Below, in pieces: positions 1 through 8,660 of a stretch of 64,000 nt of DNA (the first letter of the stretch is position 1; the number at the start of each line of letters is the position of its first letter). Both the position numbers and the translations under genes were made by a program. This DNA is from Nostoc edaphicum CCNP1411 (GTDB lineage Bacteria; Cyanobacteriota; Cyanobacteriia; Cyanobacteriales; Nostocaceae), in the NCBI RefSeq assembly GCF_014023275.1, contig NZ_CP054697.1, positions 62,001 through 126,000 of the forward strand, in the 5' to 3' direction. Below the pieces are notes generated by a model that ran no database searches, was not told the origin of the DNA, and saw only the letters and a program-made list of their open reading frames with translations.

Positions 1-1
1 A

Positions 2-667
2 TCAGAATGGGATATTGAAGTTAGCACTGAAACGATTAAAAGAATATTGAGAAATTTTTATATGAGTTGGCATAGAATGCGACGAGATGTTGGAGGAGAG
101 CCAGACCCTATAGAATACAAAGAAAAATCAGCACAGTTAACAGAGTTAAAACGATTAGAAGATGAAGGTAAAATTAATTTATATTACTTAGATGAAACCG
201 GATTTTGTCTCATTCCTTCTGTTCCTTATGGATGGCAAAATATCGGAGAGTATTTAACTATTCCTAGTCGCCGTAGTTCGCGCTTGAATGTTTTAGGAAT
301 CATGAATCGAAATAATCACCTTGAAACTTATGTTTCAACTCAAAGTATTAATTCGGATGTAATTATTGCTTGCATTGATGCGTTCTTTACTCAGGTAGAT
401 AAACCGACCGTGATTGTTGTTGATCAATCCTCTATTCATACCAGTGGGATTATTCTTGATAAAATTGAAGAATGGTCAGAACGTGGTATTACCATCTTTC
501 AATTACCCTCCTATTCACCTGAGTTAAATTTGATTGAAATTTTGTGGCGATTCATCAAGTATCAATGGATTGAAATTGATGCTTACAAAAATTGGCAAGC
601 TTTTGTAGCATCTGTGGAAAAGATTCTTCGAGAGTTTGGTAAAAACTATGTAATTAATTTTGTTTAG
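2..667 (+). CDS. IS630-family transposase, 5' end outside window
   Basis: DDE transposase that cuts and pastes its own insertion sequence. The frame is already open at base 2, so the N-terminal helix-turn-helix part lies left of the window; the TTG at 47 is only an internal codon. The three acidic residues of the IS630 catalytic core are visible: D in YYLDETGF, D in VIVVDQSS and E in LNLIEILW. The gene ends a few bases before the pstC remainder on the same strand, so the right end of the element falls between 667 and about 681. I cannot define the terminal repeat because the left end is not in view. The family call is secure; whether the full element is intact cannot be judged. Confidence 0.85.
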   Translation, partial: SEWDIEVSTETIKRILRNFYMSWHRMRRDVGGEPDPIEYKEKSAQLTELKRLEDEGKINLYYLDETGFCLIPSVPYGWQNIGEYLTIPSRRSSRLNVLGIMNRNNHLETYVSTQSINSDVIIACIDAFFTQVDKPTVIVVDQSSIHTSGIILDKIEEWSERGITIFQLPSYSPELNLIEILWRFIKYQWIEIDAYKNWQAFVASVEKILREFGKNYVINFV

Positions 668-681
668 CTACTTATAACCTG

Positions 682-1347
682 ATGCCAATGCTGTGGGGAA
701 GTCTGTTGGTGACACTCGGTTCTGTACTGTTGGCTGCACCTTTAGGGATTGGCTCGGCAATATTTTGTCAGTATTATGCTCCTCCTTTGGTTGGCGGATT
801 TTATCGGCAGTTAATTGAGTTACTGGCAGGTATTCCTTCTGTAGTTTACGGGTTCTGGGGTTTGGTCGTCCTCGTGCCACTGATTGGTAAACTCCAACCA
901 CCAGGAGCAAGCCTGCTTGCGGGAATCGCTATTTTGACATTAATGATTTTGCCAACGATCGCCTTAACAGCACAAGCCAGTTTTTCTGAAGTCCCGAATG
1001 AGTATTTACAGGGTGCAGCCGCTTTAGGAATTTCTCGCTGGGCAACAATCAGAAGCGTTGTTTTAACGGCTGCTAAGTCTGGTATATTTACTGGTTTGAT
1101 TTTAGGAACGGGACGGGCCATTGGCGAAACAATGGCAGTCTTGATGGTTTGTGGCAATGTCGTCCAAATACCCACAAGCTTATTTGACCCCCTTCGCACC
1201 CTCACTGCCAATATTGCTTTAGAAATGGCTTATGCCACAGGAAATCACCGTTCAGCACTGTTTGTCAGTGGCTTGTTGCTAATGGTGGCGATCGCCGCTT
1301 TAGTAGGCGTTGCCGAAGTTATAAGCAGGAAAAGCATTTATGGCTAA
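682..1347 (+). pseudogene. pstC: PstC phosphate ABC permease, 5' truncated beside an IS
   Basis: Inner-membrane permease of the high-affinity phosphate transporter. About 221 residues remain, against roughly 300 in a whole PstC. They hold the binding-protein-dependent permease core, including the EAA-type loop (GAAALGISRW) and at least four membrane segments. The frame continues in phase upstream of the ATG for a few codons (to about 661), then meets the IS630 transposase end, so the N-terminal membrane segments were removed or separated by the insertion. It overlaps pstA by 8 bp, as in an ordinary pst operon. A shortened protein from the internal ATG is possible, but a working PstC is unlikely. 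Confidence 0.8.
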
Positions 1348-2179
1348 AAAATCGCTTCCACTACCTACTCTTGTGCTTTGGACGATCGCTTTATTTGTCA
1401 GTGCCGTTTTCTGCTGGATTTTAGGCGATATCGTGTGGCACGGTGTAGGGCACATTTCCTGGGAATTTTTGACAACTGAACCTCGGAATGCGGGACGAGA
1501 GGGAGGAATTGCCCCGATTCTGATTTCTACTTGTCTGATATTGGGCGTTTGTATGGCGGTTTCTCTCCCCCTTGGTGTTGGTACTGCCGTACTGTTAGCC
1601 GAGTTTACAGCCACTGAAAGTGTCTTTGGGCGTTTAGTGCGTCGCAGTTTGGATGTGTTGGCGGGAGTCCCATCTATTGTTTTTGGCTTGTTTGGTAACG
1701 CCTTTTTCTCGATTCACTTGGGATTAGGCTTTTCGATTTTGTCCGGTGGGTTGACTTTGGCTTGTATGGTGTTGCCCATACTGATTCGTTCCGCAGAAGC
1801 AGGACTTCGGGCTGTTCCGGCTGATTACCGATTAGGGGCTGCGGCTTTAGGATTATCACGCACTACCACATTAGGTAAATTGCTATTACCAGCAGCGACA
1901 CCTGGATTAGTTGTGGGTTTGGTTCTGGGAATTGGCAGAGCGATCGCTGAGACAGCCGCACTGATTTTTACCAGTGGTTATGTAGATCGAATGCCAGAGT
2001 CATTACTTGATTCTGGGCGATCGCTATCGATTCACATTTTCGATTTATCAATGAATGTTGCTGGTGGAGATGCTAACGCCTACGCCTCTGCCTTGGTGTT
2101 GTTGATTTTATTGTTGCTGGTAAATAGTATCGCAACGTGGACAGCCCGATTTTGGTTAGGTAGGAGGATTACATCTTAA
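1340..2179 (+). CDS. pstA: Phosphate ABC transporter permease PstA
   Basis: Second permease subunit of the PstSCAB phosphate importer, partner of PstC in the inner membrane. The 279 residues have about six hydrophobic segments and the permease loop with GAAALGLSR near residue 168, the site that docks the ATPase. Length is normal for the family. The start ATG lies inside the pstC end (8-bp overlap) and its stop shares one base with the pstB start (TAATG), which indicates translational coupling. With pstC damaged and no pstS in view, this operon may no longer work alone. I see no PHO box, because the original promoter lies left of the insertion. Confidence 0.9.
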   Translation: MAKKSLPLPTLVLWTIALFVSAVFCWILGDIVWHGVGHISWEFLTTEPRNAGREGGIAPILISTCLILGVCMAVSLPLGVGTAVLLAEFTATESVFGRLVRRSLDVLAGVPSIVFGLFGNAFFSIHLGLGFSILSGGLTLACMVLPILIRSAEAGLRAVPADYRLGAAALGLSRTTTLGKLLLPAATPGLVVGLVLGIGRAIAETAALIFTSGYVDRMPESLLDSGRSLSIHIFDLSMNVAGGDANAYASALVLLILLLLVNSIATWTARFWLGRRITS

Positions 2180-2982
2180 TGAACAAATCGCAACTTAGAC
2201 AAAATTCTCGGTTATCTCTGCCTTCAATGCAAACCGAGCAGCTGAGTTTATATTATGGCAAAAAAGCTGCTTTTAGAGACGTAACCATGCCGCTCGCAGC
2301 AGGCAAGATTACCGCACTGGTGGGGCCTTCTGGTTGTGGCAAAACCAGTTTTTTGAGTTGTCTCAATCGCTTGACTGATTTAATACCTCATACCAAAGTT
2401 GTAGGAAGCATTCGTTTAGATGGGTTAGAAATTCTTAATAATCGGATAGATGTGATCGCCCTACGTCGGCGTGTGGGTACAATCTTTCAAAAGCCCAATC
2501 CTTTCCCCTTCTCAATCTGGAAGAATCTGGCATTTCCAATACAAGAACACGGGATCAAAAACCGCGAAAAACTTGATTGGCTGATTGAAACCACACTCCA
2601 AGATGTCGGACTGTGGAACGAAGTCAAGGATCGACTTCATACCTCTGCCTTATCTCTGTCTGGCGGACAAAAGCAGCGTTTGTGTATTGCTCGTGCTTTA
2701 GTTCTGCAACCAGAAGTTTTATTATTTGATGAACCCTGTAGTGCCCTCGATCCGATTTCTAGTGGGGTAGTTGAGGATTTAATTGCCAGTTTGCGAGGAC
2801 GTTACACAGTGGTAATTGTCACCCACAACCTCGCTCAAGCTAGACGCATTGGCGATTACGCTGCCCTGTTTTGGGTACAAGCAGAAATGGGAAGATTAAT
2901 CGAGTATGGTACAGTCGAACAGATTTTTACCGCACCACAGAACGATTTGACGGCTGGTTATGTGAATGGTATTCGCGGGTAG
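2179..2982 (+). CDS. pstB: Phosphate ABC transporter ATPase PstB
   Basis: Cytoplasmic ATPase that powers phosphate import. Walker A (GPSGCGKT, residues 49-56), the Q-loop, the ABC signature LSGGQKQR and Walker B with DEPCSALDP are all present, and the 267-residue length is typical. It overlaps pstA by one base. The order pstC-pstA-pstB is the usual one. The sequence looks intact, so damage to this operon is confined to pstC. PstB ATPases resemble other ABC ATPases, but the neighbouring permeases settle the substrate class. Confidence 0.92.
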   Translation: MNKSQLRQNSRLSLPSMQTEQLSLYYGKKAAFRDVTMPLAAGKITALVGPSGCGKTSFLSCLNRLTDLIPHTKVVGSIRLDGLEILNNRIDVIALRRRVGTIFQKPNPFPFSIWKNLAFPIQEHGIKNREKLDWLIETTLQDVGLWNEVKDRLHTSALSLSGGQKQRLCIARALVLQPEVLLFDEPCSALDPISSGVVEDLIASLRGRYTVVIVTHNLAQARRIGDYAALFWVQAEMGRLIEYGTVEQIFTAPQNDLTAGYVNGIRG

Positions 2983-3102
2983 TCTTCACATCCACACTGG
3001 TAAATATTGTTTCCTACGCCCGACACCCAACCCCCCCACACCCAGACCTAGCGATAATTATCACGTTTACAAGCGTGCCATTAGTTACTTGACCATTAAT
3101 TT

Positions 3103-3184
3103 AACTCTAGTGTCACTCAGGCGCAATGAGTTTGAGGCGATTACCTCGAAATTAGAATGTGGCTGTGGTGATTATGGCATCTAA
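3103..3184 (+). repeat. Duplicated 3' end of the small gene at 3423-3633
   Basis: About 55 bp beginning CTAGTGTCACTCAGG is nearly identical to the 3' end of the frameshifted small gene at 3589-3633; both encode VSLRRNEFE followed by related residues. The 5' part is absent here and the frame runs on to a stop at 3184. This is a partial duplication, probably a remnant. Between the two copies (3185-3422) I see no other gene or clear structure. Confidence 0.6.
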
Positions 3185-3422
3185 TTCACGGGTGTAGTAA
3201 GCCATTGTCTTATTGCGGGTTATCTGATGATAGCCAGAGAACTTGATTTTTAACGTTAACGTGCATCCCCTTGTGAAGTGCTGCTCTAGCCTCAAAGCAT
3301 TCCATCACTTGCATCAACAGGAAGATTAGCTAGGAATTAAGCCTTGATTAAGATAAGGTTATACAACAGAGCTTTCACTTGTATAAGTCCATTTTTCAGA
3401 GCTAACACCTTTAGGAGCGCTA

Positions 3423-3633
3423 TTGCAGACCCCAGACCCTCCTGAAGTAGGAGACACAGTTTTGATTCTACGTCCTTTCTATGTAACTGGAAAAGTTGGG
3501 GTTGTTTGTGGTCGAGAGCCAGACTCAGATGGTCAATCAAGCATACGCTGGCTTAATTCTTGTAGATTCAGATGAGGAAAATATTCTAGTGTCACTCAGG
3601 CGCAATGAGTTTGAGGTGATTACCCCGAAGTTA
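3423..3633 (+). pseudogene. Small conserved-looking protein, frameshifted
   Basis: Reading from about 3423 gives PEVGDTVLILRPFYVTGKVG and onward to SSIRWL. The frame is then lost at an extra A near 3555; one frame later it resumes as LILVDSDEENILVSLRRNEF and ends at the stop at 3631-3633. Joined, this makes a protein of about 70 residues with a basic, beta-rich look. No ATG precedes it; TTG at 3423 is the likeliest start. I do not recognise a function. The frameshift and the duplicated tail at 3103-3184 suggest a decaying locus. Confidence 0.5.
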
Positions 3634-3641
3634 GAATAACT

Positions 3642-3902
3642 TCAGGCTGTTGCCGATGGCTCCTCACCAATTCCCAGTTCCTTCTTACTATGCTTTAACT
3701 GTTTCCAAAGTCCCTTAATTTGCTGATAAGCATCTTCTGGGTCAAGCTTACCATTGCTTTCTAAACTGGTGATCATGCCAACTTTTTGAGCAAATTCTTG
3801 CAAGTTAGCATTAAACACTAAGTTTTCTGGTTTAACTTGTCCGTAGTAGCGACCACGAGGGTAAAGGAATTTATTTTTGTCTTCTCCCTGAGACTGGTTC
3901 AT
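3642..3902 (-). CDS. Small conserved cyanobacterial protein (DUF7219-like)
   Basis: 86 residues, no signal peptide or membrane segment. The motif YPRGRYYGQVKPENLVFNA followed by NLQEFAQKV and a Lys-rich C-terminal helix (LWKQLKHSKKELGIG) matches a family of small cyanobacterial proteins that I recall as DUF7219; the label is from memory. The ATG at 3902 is preceded by an AGGTGAAG-type ribosome site. Function unknown. It lies between the small-protein remnant and the broken sulfate-binding gene, with no obvious operon partner. Confidence 0.6.
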   Translation of the reverse strand: MNQSQGEDKNKFLYPRGRYYGQVKPENLVFNANLQEFAQKVGMITSLESNGKLDPEDAYQQIKGLWKQLKHSKKELGIGEEPSATA

Positions 3903-4076
3903 GACTTCACCTTTTTACTAATAAGTTTTCACGAATGATGTCAACCCAGTTGAAACTATCTCCTTAATCAATAGTTGTTGGGAAATATAGTTAGCGATCG
4001 CTGGAATTATGAGCCTTTTTTTAGTATGACTCATAGTCCAGAATCGTCAAATTGAGAGTCGAAATATTTCAGCAAT

Positions 4077-5216
4077 TTAGGTTAACGGTTTCTGAGCTTG
4101 AATTTTGTCAAAAATAGCACCTTCACTAAAAAATTTCTGCCCAATACTCTTCCAGCCTCCTAAATCCTCAGCTTTCAACAGAGTTTTAATTTGAGGAAAA
4201 TTGCTAGTCAGTTCTTTTGCGATCGTAGTATCAACAGGACGAAACCCTATTTTGGCAAATTCTCTTTGCACCTCTGGAGTGTAAAGATATTGAACGAATG
4301 CTTCTGCAACTTTTCGAGTAGCGTGTTGTTCAACATTTTTATCTACTATAGCAATAGGATTTTCAATAGAGATATTGACATTAGGGACAACATACGAAAA
4401 CTTTTCGCCCTTTTGTTTTGATAAGATCATTTCATTTTCATAATTGAGTAAGGCATCACTCTGACCTTGTTTAAAGAACAATTCGCTGGCATTGTGAGCA
4501 GTCTTGGGCTGTAAGGGTACATTTTTATAGACCTTGGAAATAAAATCTAATGCCTGACTCTCATTATTGCTAGTTTTTGTAGCGAAACCCCACAAACCTA
4601 GGAAGTTCCAACGCGCACCACCAGATGTTTTCGGGTTGGCTGTTATCACACTCACACCGGGGCGTGCCAAATCTGACTAAGTTTTAATATTTTTGGGATT
4701 CCCCTCACGAGTAGCAATTGCGACTACAGATTGGGTAACAATTGCATTGTTTGGTGCTTCTTTTTCCCAACCCGGTTGAATGAAACCTGTCTGAACCAGT
4801 TTGTCAACATCAAGGGCTAGTGACAGGTGTATCACATCAGCCTCTAAACCATCAATCACATTTAGGGTTTGAGAACCAGACCCATCATAACTTTCAGTAA
4901 ACTTCAGATTTTGGTTATGCTCTTTTTTCCATTTTTCTACAAATTGTGGAATAATTTGCTCGTATGCAGCCTTTGTCACTGAGTAAGAAACAAACGTTAG
5001 GTTTATATCACGCTCTGAAGTGGCGATTCTATTACCAGTGTTATCAACATTAGCCGAAGAACAAGCACCCATCACTATACTTAAGCTTACTCCCACCAAA
5101 AATAGAGATATAAACCCCCAGTTTCTTATAGCTTGCCAAGCTTTAACAGTACGAGTCTGAACTGGTTTAGTGATATATGTGTTTAACTTCCAAGTATGCT
5201 GCTCCTTATTTCTCAA
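4077..5216 (-). pseudogene. sbp: Periplasmic sulfate-binding protein Sbp with in-frame amber stop
   Basis: Substrate-binding lipoprotein of the sulfate/thiosulfate ABC importer: lipobox MGAC near residue 50, then family blocks such as NLTFVSYSVTKAAYE, SYDGSGSQ and NPKTSGGARWNF. Two open pieces (5216-4680 and 4670-4077) are in the same frame, separated only by a TAG at 4677-4679. The context K-T-stop-S-D-L-A-R-P-G shows the stop replaces the conserved Trp (TGG to TAG). The rest is complete at the family length. No cysT, cysW or cysA follows. Either the gene is dead, or a short periplasmic fragment is made. Sequencing error is possible but needs only a read check. Confidence 0.85.
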
Positions 5217-5235
5217 AATTTTACTCCTCTATTAA

Positions 5236-5263
5236 ATTCGGTAAGCCGAGAGATTTACTGTAG
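5236..5263 (-). promoter_or_regulatory. Candidate sulfur-regulon operator, site 1
   Basis: 28-bp match, read on the minus strand, to the recurring motif CTAC-N2-TAAA-N8-TTTA-N2-GTAG: CTAC and TAAA are exact and the right arm reads CTTACCGAAT. It lies 20 bp upstream of the sbp start, between divergent sbp and the RibD-like gene. The motif is my own alignment of eight sites in this window. Confidence 0.5.
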
Positions 5264-5477
5264 TTTAGAGGTATTATAAGATAGTTGAGATTCATTACAT
5301 AACCTTTGGTTAACCTAAATTTAAACAAGTTGTATGTTGATTACGCATACAAAGAGGCTTAACGTTGCTAAAACAAGAGCCTTAGTGTTCGCGCTTCTTT
5401 AGGGCTGCGGCAGCAAAGGATGATTGTTAGCGTTCTGACTTTTAAATCTTCTGCAAAAGGTTTAAAGATTCAAGAAT

Positions 5478-5906
5478 ATGGATGATAAATTTATGTTAGC
5501 TGCTTTAGCTCAAAGCAGAAAAGCTTTACTAGAATGCTTACCTAACCCACCAGTAGGTTGTGTAATCGTCCATTCTGGCAAGATAGTAGCAGCAGGATAT
5601 ACGCATTCCCCCGGAAAACATCATGCTGAGGCTGATGCACTAACCCAAATTCAAGGTCAAGATTTGCAAAAATTGCAAATGTACGTTACTCTTGAACCTT
5701 GTTCTTTTCAGGGACGCACACCTTCTTGTGCTTTGGCGATCGCTAAAGATCCACGCATTCAGGAAATATATATCTCGATAGTTGATCCAGATCCTCGCAA
5801 TAACGGTAAAGGATTAGATATTCTCAAAGAAGCAGGGAAAACAGTTCATGTCGGCTTATTTGCTGATGAAGTGAATGCTTTTCTTCAACGATATTTATTA
5901 AAGTGA
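5478..5906 (+). CDS. Stand-alone RibD-type deaminase domain protein
   Basis: Zinc-dependent cytidine-deaminase-fold protein matching the N-terminal deaminase half of RibD, which deaminates the pyrimidine intermediate of riboflavin (FMN/FAD) synthesis. The active-site HAE (H49-A50-E51) and zinc motif C75-SFQGRTPS-C84 are intact. At 142 residues the reductase domain of a full RibD (about 360) is missing, so this is a single-domain protein. It faces away from sbp and shares the spacer carrying operator site 1. Its position in an island packed with flavin-dependent oxygenases suggests, by inference, a role in flavin supply. A related nucleotide deaminase activity cannot be excluded. Confidence 0.7.
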   Translation: MDDKFMLAALAQSRKALLECLPNPPVGCVIVHSGKIVAAGYTHSPGKHHAEADALTQIQGQDLQKLQMYVTLEPCSFQGRTPSCALAIAKDPRIQEIYISIVDPDPRNNGKGLDILKEAGKTVHVGLFADEVNAFLQRYLLK

Positions 5907-6081
5907 TGAATTACCAATTACGATATCGTTTCACTGCATACACATAATCTCTAAGCTGTAATCTTACTCACCCGTATTCTAACAGAATGCTCCAATTTTA
6001 ATTTCTTAATTTTTTCGGCTTAACCCAAACGTATTGAGCTATACCCATTAAGATTGTCAGAGTGAAACTTATTATTACATA

Positions 6082-6109
6082 TTACAGTAAATCCAACGAT
6101 TTATCGTAG
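6082..6109 (-). promoter_or_regulatory. Candidate sulfur-regulon operator, site 2
   Basis: 28-bp match to CTAC-N2-TAAA-N8-TTTA-N2-GTAG; on the minus strand it reads CTACGATAAATC and ends TTTACTGTAA, so both arms fit except the last base. It lies 45 bp upstream of the small ORF at 6154 and its coupled methyltransferase. Confidence 0.5.
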
Positions 6110-6153
6110 TTTAAGGTATAATTGTCTTTTCAATCAGTGTTACCAATTAATTT

Positions 6154-6279
6154 ATGACCACTGTCTATGTTTATGATTTAGCTGATACATCGCTTGGAGA
6201 TAATGTAATATTTTCTTACTTCAGCAAAAAAGTCCTTCATGAACTCTTGCATCAAGGACTACAGTTGATCAGATCATGA
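6154..6279 (+). CDS. 41-residue ORF coupled to the methyltransferase
   Basis: An ATG at 6154 opens a 41-codon frame (MTTVYVYDLADTSLGD onward) whose TGA at 6277-6279 overlaps the ATG of the next gene at 6276 (ATGA). That arrangement is typical of translational coupling, and operator site 2 lies just upstream. No signal peptide, no cysteines, no recognised family. It may be a leader or a small partner protein; it could also be a remnant 5' gene. No strong ribosome site is visible before it. Confidence 0.45.
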   Translation: MTTVYVYDLADTSLGDNVIFSYFSKKVLHELLHQGLQLIRS

Positions 6280-6968
6280 ACAAACGACGAGACAATGTTC
6301 CTTTCGATCCTTACTACTTTGAAAAGCTCACATATCTAGGTGTGAACTTACTGCCCAGCGATACCTTCCGGCACATCTTCCAAACGAATCATTGGCGTGG
6401 AGCTAATTCAATTTCAGGGGAGGGTGCTAGTAGAAGACAAACACAACAGATTGAAGCTCAACTTCCAGCATTACTTAAAACATTACAAGTAGAGGTACTT
6501 CTCGATCTCCCCTGCGGAGATTTCAGTTGGATGCAGTTCATAGACTTACCTATTTCAAGTTACATCGGCGCAGATATTGTACCTGAACTGATTACTGAGA
6601 ACCAGAAGCGTTACGGAAGTAAAAAGTGTCAGTTTCTGACATTGAATTTAACAAGTGATCCTCTACCAAGAGCAAACATATTGCTATGCCGAGATTGCTT
6701 TGTGCATCTTTCAATAGCAGACATTTTTTTAGCTCTCGATAATATTAAAAGTAGCCAAATTGGTTATCTACTAACAACTACCTTCCTCCATTGTGAAGAC
6801 AACGATGATATCACGACAGGTGACTGGCGTTTACTAAATTTGGAAAAACAACCTTTTAATTTCCCTACACCTCTATTAGTGATACATGAACAATGTACTG
6901 AGGGAGGTGGCTTATATAAAGATAAGAGCTTGGGATTGTGGCAGGTGCAAGACATTACGTTGGTTTAG
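6276..6968 (+). CDS. Class I SAM-dependent methyltransferase
   Basis: Soluble 230-residue protein with the SAM-binding motif I (LLDLPCGDFSWM, residues 75-86), then a SYIGADIV strand and the LLCRDCFVHLS motif IV region of Rossmann-fold methyltransferases. No substrate-specific domain is recognisable. The start ATG overlaps the stop of the 41-residue ORF by 4 bases. The pair stands alone between the RibD-like gene and the oppositely oriented flavoprotein, under candidate operator site 2. A sulfur-compound methyltransferase is one possibility, but only position supports it. Confidence 0.7.
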   Translation: MNKRRDNVPFDPYYFEKLTYLGVNLLPSDTFRHIFQTNHWRGANSISGEGASRRQTQQIEAQLPALLKTLQVEVLLDLPCGDFSWMQFIDLPISSYIGADIVPELITENQKRYGSKKCQFLTLNLTSDPLPRANILLCRDCFVHLSIADIFLALDNIKSSQIGYLLTTTFLHCEDNDDITTGDWRLLNLEKQPFNFPTPLLVIHEQCTEGGGLYKDKSLGLWQVQDITLV

Positions 6969-7045
6969 AGTGATAAATAGCGATCGCATCTGGGTGCAGA
7001 CCATTTTAATTTACATTAGGCGTAAATTATAAACGCTACGCAGAT

Positions 7046-8488
7046 TTAGCTGACTGTCACCTTAGCTTGCTGTTTCCACACCGCATCTGCATACAATGAT
7101 GTGTCGAAGTCTGGCGAAATGTTACCGCTAGTGATCCGGGCTTCGTGTAATGACCAGTCAGCAAAGAATAAGTCGTGGCTGATGCGTGCCACTACTGCTG
7201 GCACATCGCGTCGGATACTAGGTACGTCACCGATGGGCAGACCGAAGCTTACGAAGCCAGCAGGATTGAACACATGGATGTCTTTCAGGTAGGGGGCATT
7301 GCCAGGTACTTTCTCTTGGTATTCATGGGCGCTGCCAAGGTAAGGGTGGGTGCTGAGTTGATCGTCACGCTGGTCGGCTGGGGCATCATAGCGATCGCGC
7401 CAGAGGGCGATATGATGTGCAAATTCGGCGAGTTCCGGCCGCTTTGTCGGGTCAACAAAGTAACCAGTACCAGCGATCGCAAAATCGAACTCGAAAACAT
7501 CATCATTTACCTGAGCGACGATGCGATCGCCTTGATTGTGAGCAGATTTCCACGGTGCAGATAAGTGCAAGTGGAAGTTAGAAAACGCTATTACCCGCTC
7601 GATTGCGTCTGGTGGTGGCGTAGAACCAACCTGATTAAACCGCCAAGCTTGGAACCAGCGAGCTGCATCAGGTAGTTGCGGATAGTTATAGTAAGCGCCA
7701 GGATAACCTCGGAGGCGATTGACTGGTAGAGATGCGATCGCTGGCCGTCGTGCGAACAGGTGTACTGCCTTAGCGCCTGATTCCAATGCCACTCCTGCCG
7801 CATCAAAGGCCGAGGCCGCAGCACCCAGCACTGCTACTGTTTTGCCACGTAGGTTGTTGAAGTCGATTTTATCAGATGTATGTGCATATAAGGTGCGTGG
7901 CAGAGATGCTAATACAGGCGGTATATTTGGGCCACCAGTGCCAGCTACACCGTTGGCGAAGATAATTTTACGTGTGGTTTCCACCTGCGCCACACCGTTC
8001 ACTTCTAAGTGTAGACGGAAGAAATCTGCGTCCGGCTCAATCCGCACCAACTTCGTCTGATACCGAACTGGAATGCCCAGAAAATGCCGATACCAACTGA
8101 GGTACTCAGCCCACGCCACTCGTGGAATGCGGTCAATCGCTGTGTATGCCTCAACACCGTGCCGCGCCTCATACCAAGCTTGAAATGATAGTGCCGGAAT
8201 ACCCAGTTCTGGCCCTGGCAGGTTTTTCGGTGTGCGTAGCTTTTTCATCCGCGCCCGCGTCAGCCACACGCCAGCATGAACTTCGTCAAGAGCCTCATCG
8301 ATTACTGTCACGCGGCCAATGCCGGCACGCCGCAGGGCAAATGCGAAGGTGCTGCCACTGCCACTACCGCCTACTATCGTCACATTGTGGTCAATATCTG
8401 CGCGATCGCTCACCCAGTTTTCGGGATCGGGGCCGAGTAGGCGCAACGCCTCACGAGCGGCAAAATCGAGGTCAGTCGTTGTTGTCAT
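7046..8488 (-). CDS. FAD/NAD(P)-dependent oxidoreductase, flavin monooxygenase-like
   Basis: 480-residue two-dinucleotide-fold protein. A glycine-rich FAD site (VGGSGSGS, residues 39-46) is followed by the acidic end of strand two (VTVID), and a second Rossmann motif (VAVLGAAASAFDAAG, near residue 220) fits NADPH binding as in class B flavin monooxygenases. The family oxygenates N or S atoms or ketones. Base composition is richer in G+C than its neighbours and HIP1 sites occur inside. It sits just downstream of the long minus-strand sulfonate cluster, now separated from it by an IS remnant at 8661-9529, so it may once have been its last gene. Substrate unknown. Confidence 0.65.
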   Translation of the reverse strand: MTTTTDLDFAAREALRLLGPDPENWVSDRADIDHNVTIVGGSGSGSTFAFALRRAGIGRVTVIDEALDEVHAGVWLTRARMKKLRTPKNLPGPELGIPALSFQAWYEARHGVEAYTAIDRIPRVAWAEYLSWYRHFLGIPVRYQTKLVRIEPDADFFRLHLEVNGVAQVETTRKIIFANGVAGTGGPNIPPVLASLPRTLYAHTSDKIDFNNLRGKTVAVLGAAASAFDAAGVALESGAKAVHLFARRPAIASLPVNRLRGYPGAYYNYPQLPDAARWFQAWRFNQVGSTPPPDAIERVIAFSNFHLHLSAPWKSAHNQGDRIVAQVNDDVFEFDFAIAGTGYFVDPTKRPELAEFAHHIALWRDRYDAPADQRDDQLSTHPYLGSAHEYQEKVPGNAPYLKDIHVFNPAGFVSFGLPIGDVPSIRRDVPAVVARISHDLFFADWSLHEARITSGNISPDFDTSLYADAVWKQQAKVTVS

Positions 8489-8660
8489 GTCGGTATTTGA
8501 GGATGAAGTGAGATTTTATCGAGATTAGTGATACTGAAAAGCATAATATCATGAGAAGCTAATTATTAGTTTATCTAAGTATTAAGCTTTACAAATAAAC
8601 AATTACTGACTGTTAGCAAAGTGGTGCTGATGTCACCCAAATACTTGAAAGAAACTACTA

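Noticed and set aside
4677..4679. TAG as a recoded sense codon (pyrrolysine or reassigned amber)
   Set aside because: TAG is used as an ordinary terminator in this window, and the sites correspond to Trp codons of family members, so mutation is the better reading.
7101..7564. Plus-strand frames inside the flavin monooxygenase-like gene
   Set aside because: Shadow frames of a G+C-rich gene with clear FAD and NADPH motifs on the minus strand.
8500..8527. A ninth operator copy upstream of the flavin monooxygenase-like gene
   Set aside because: The centre TTTATCG is similar but neither arm keeps CTAC or GTAG in register.
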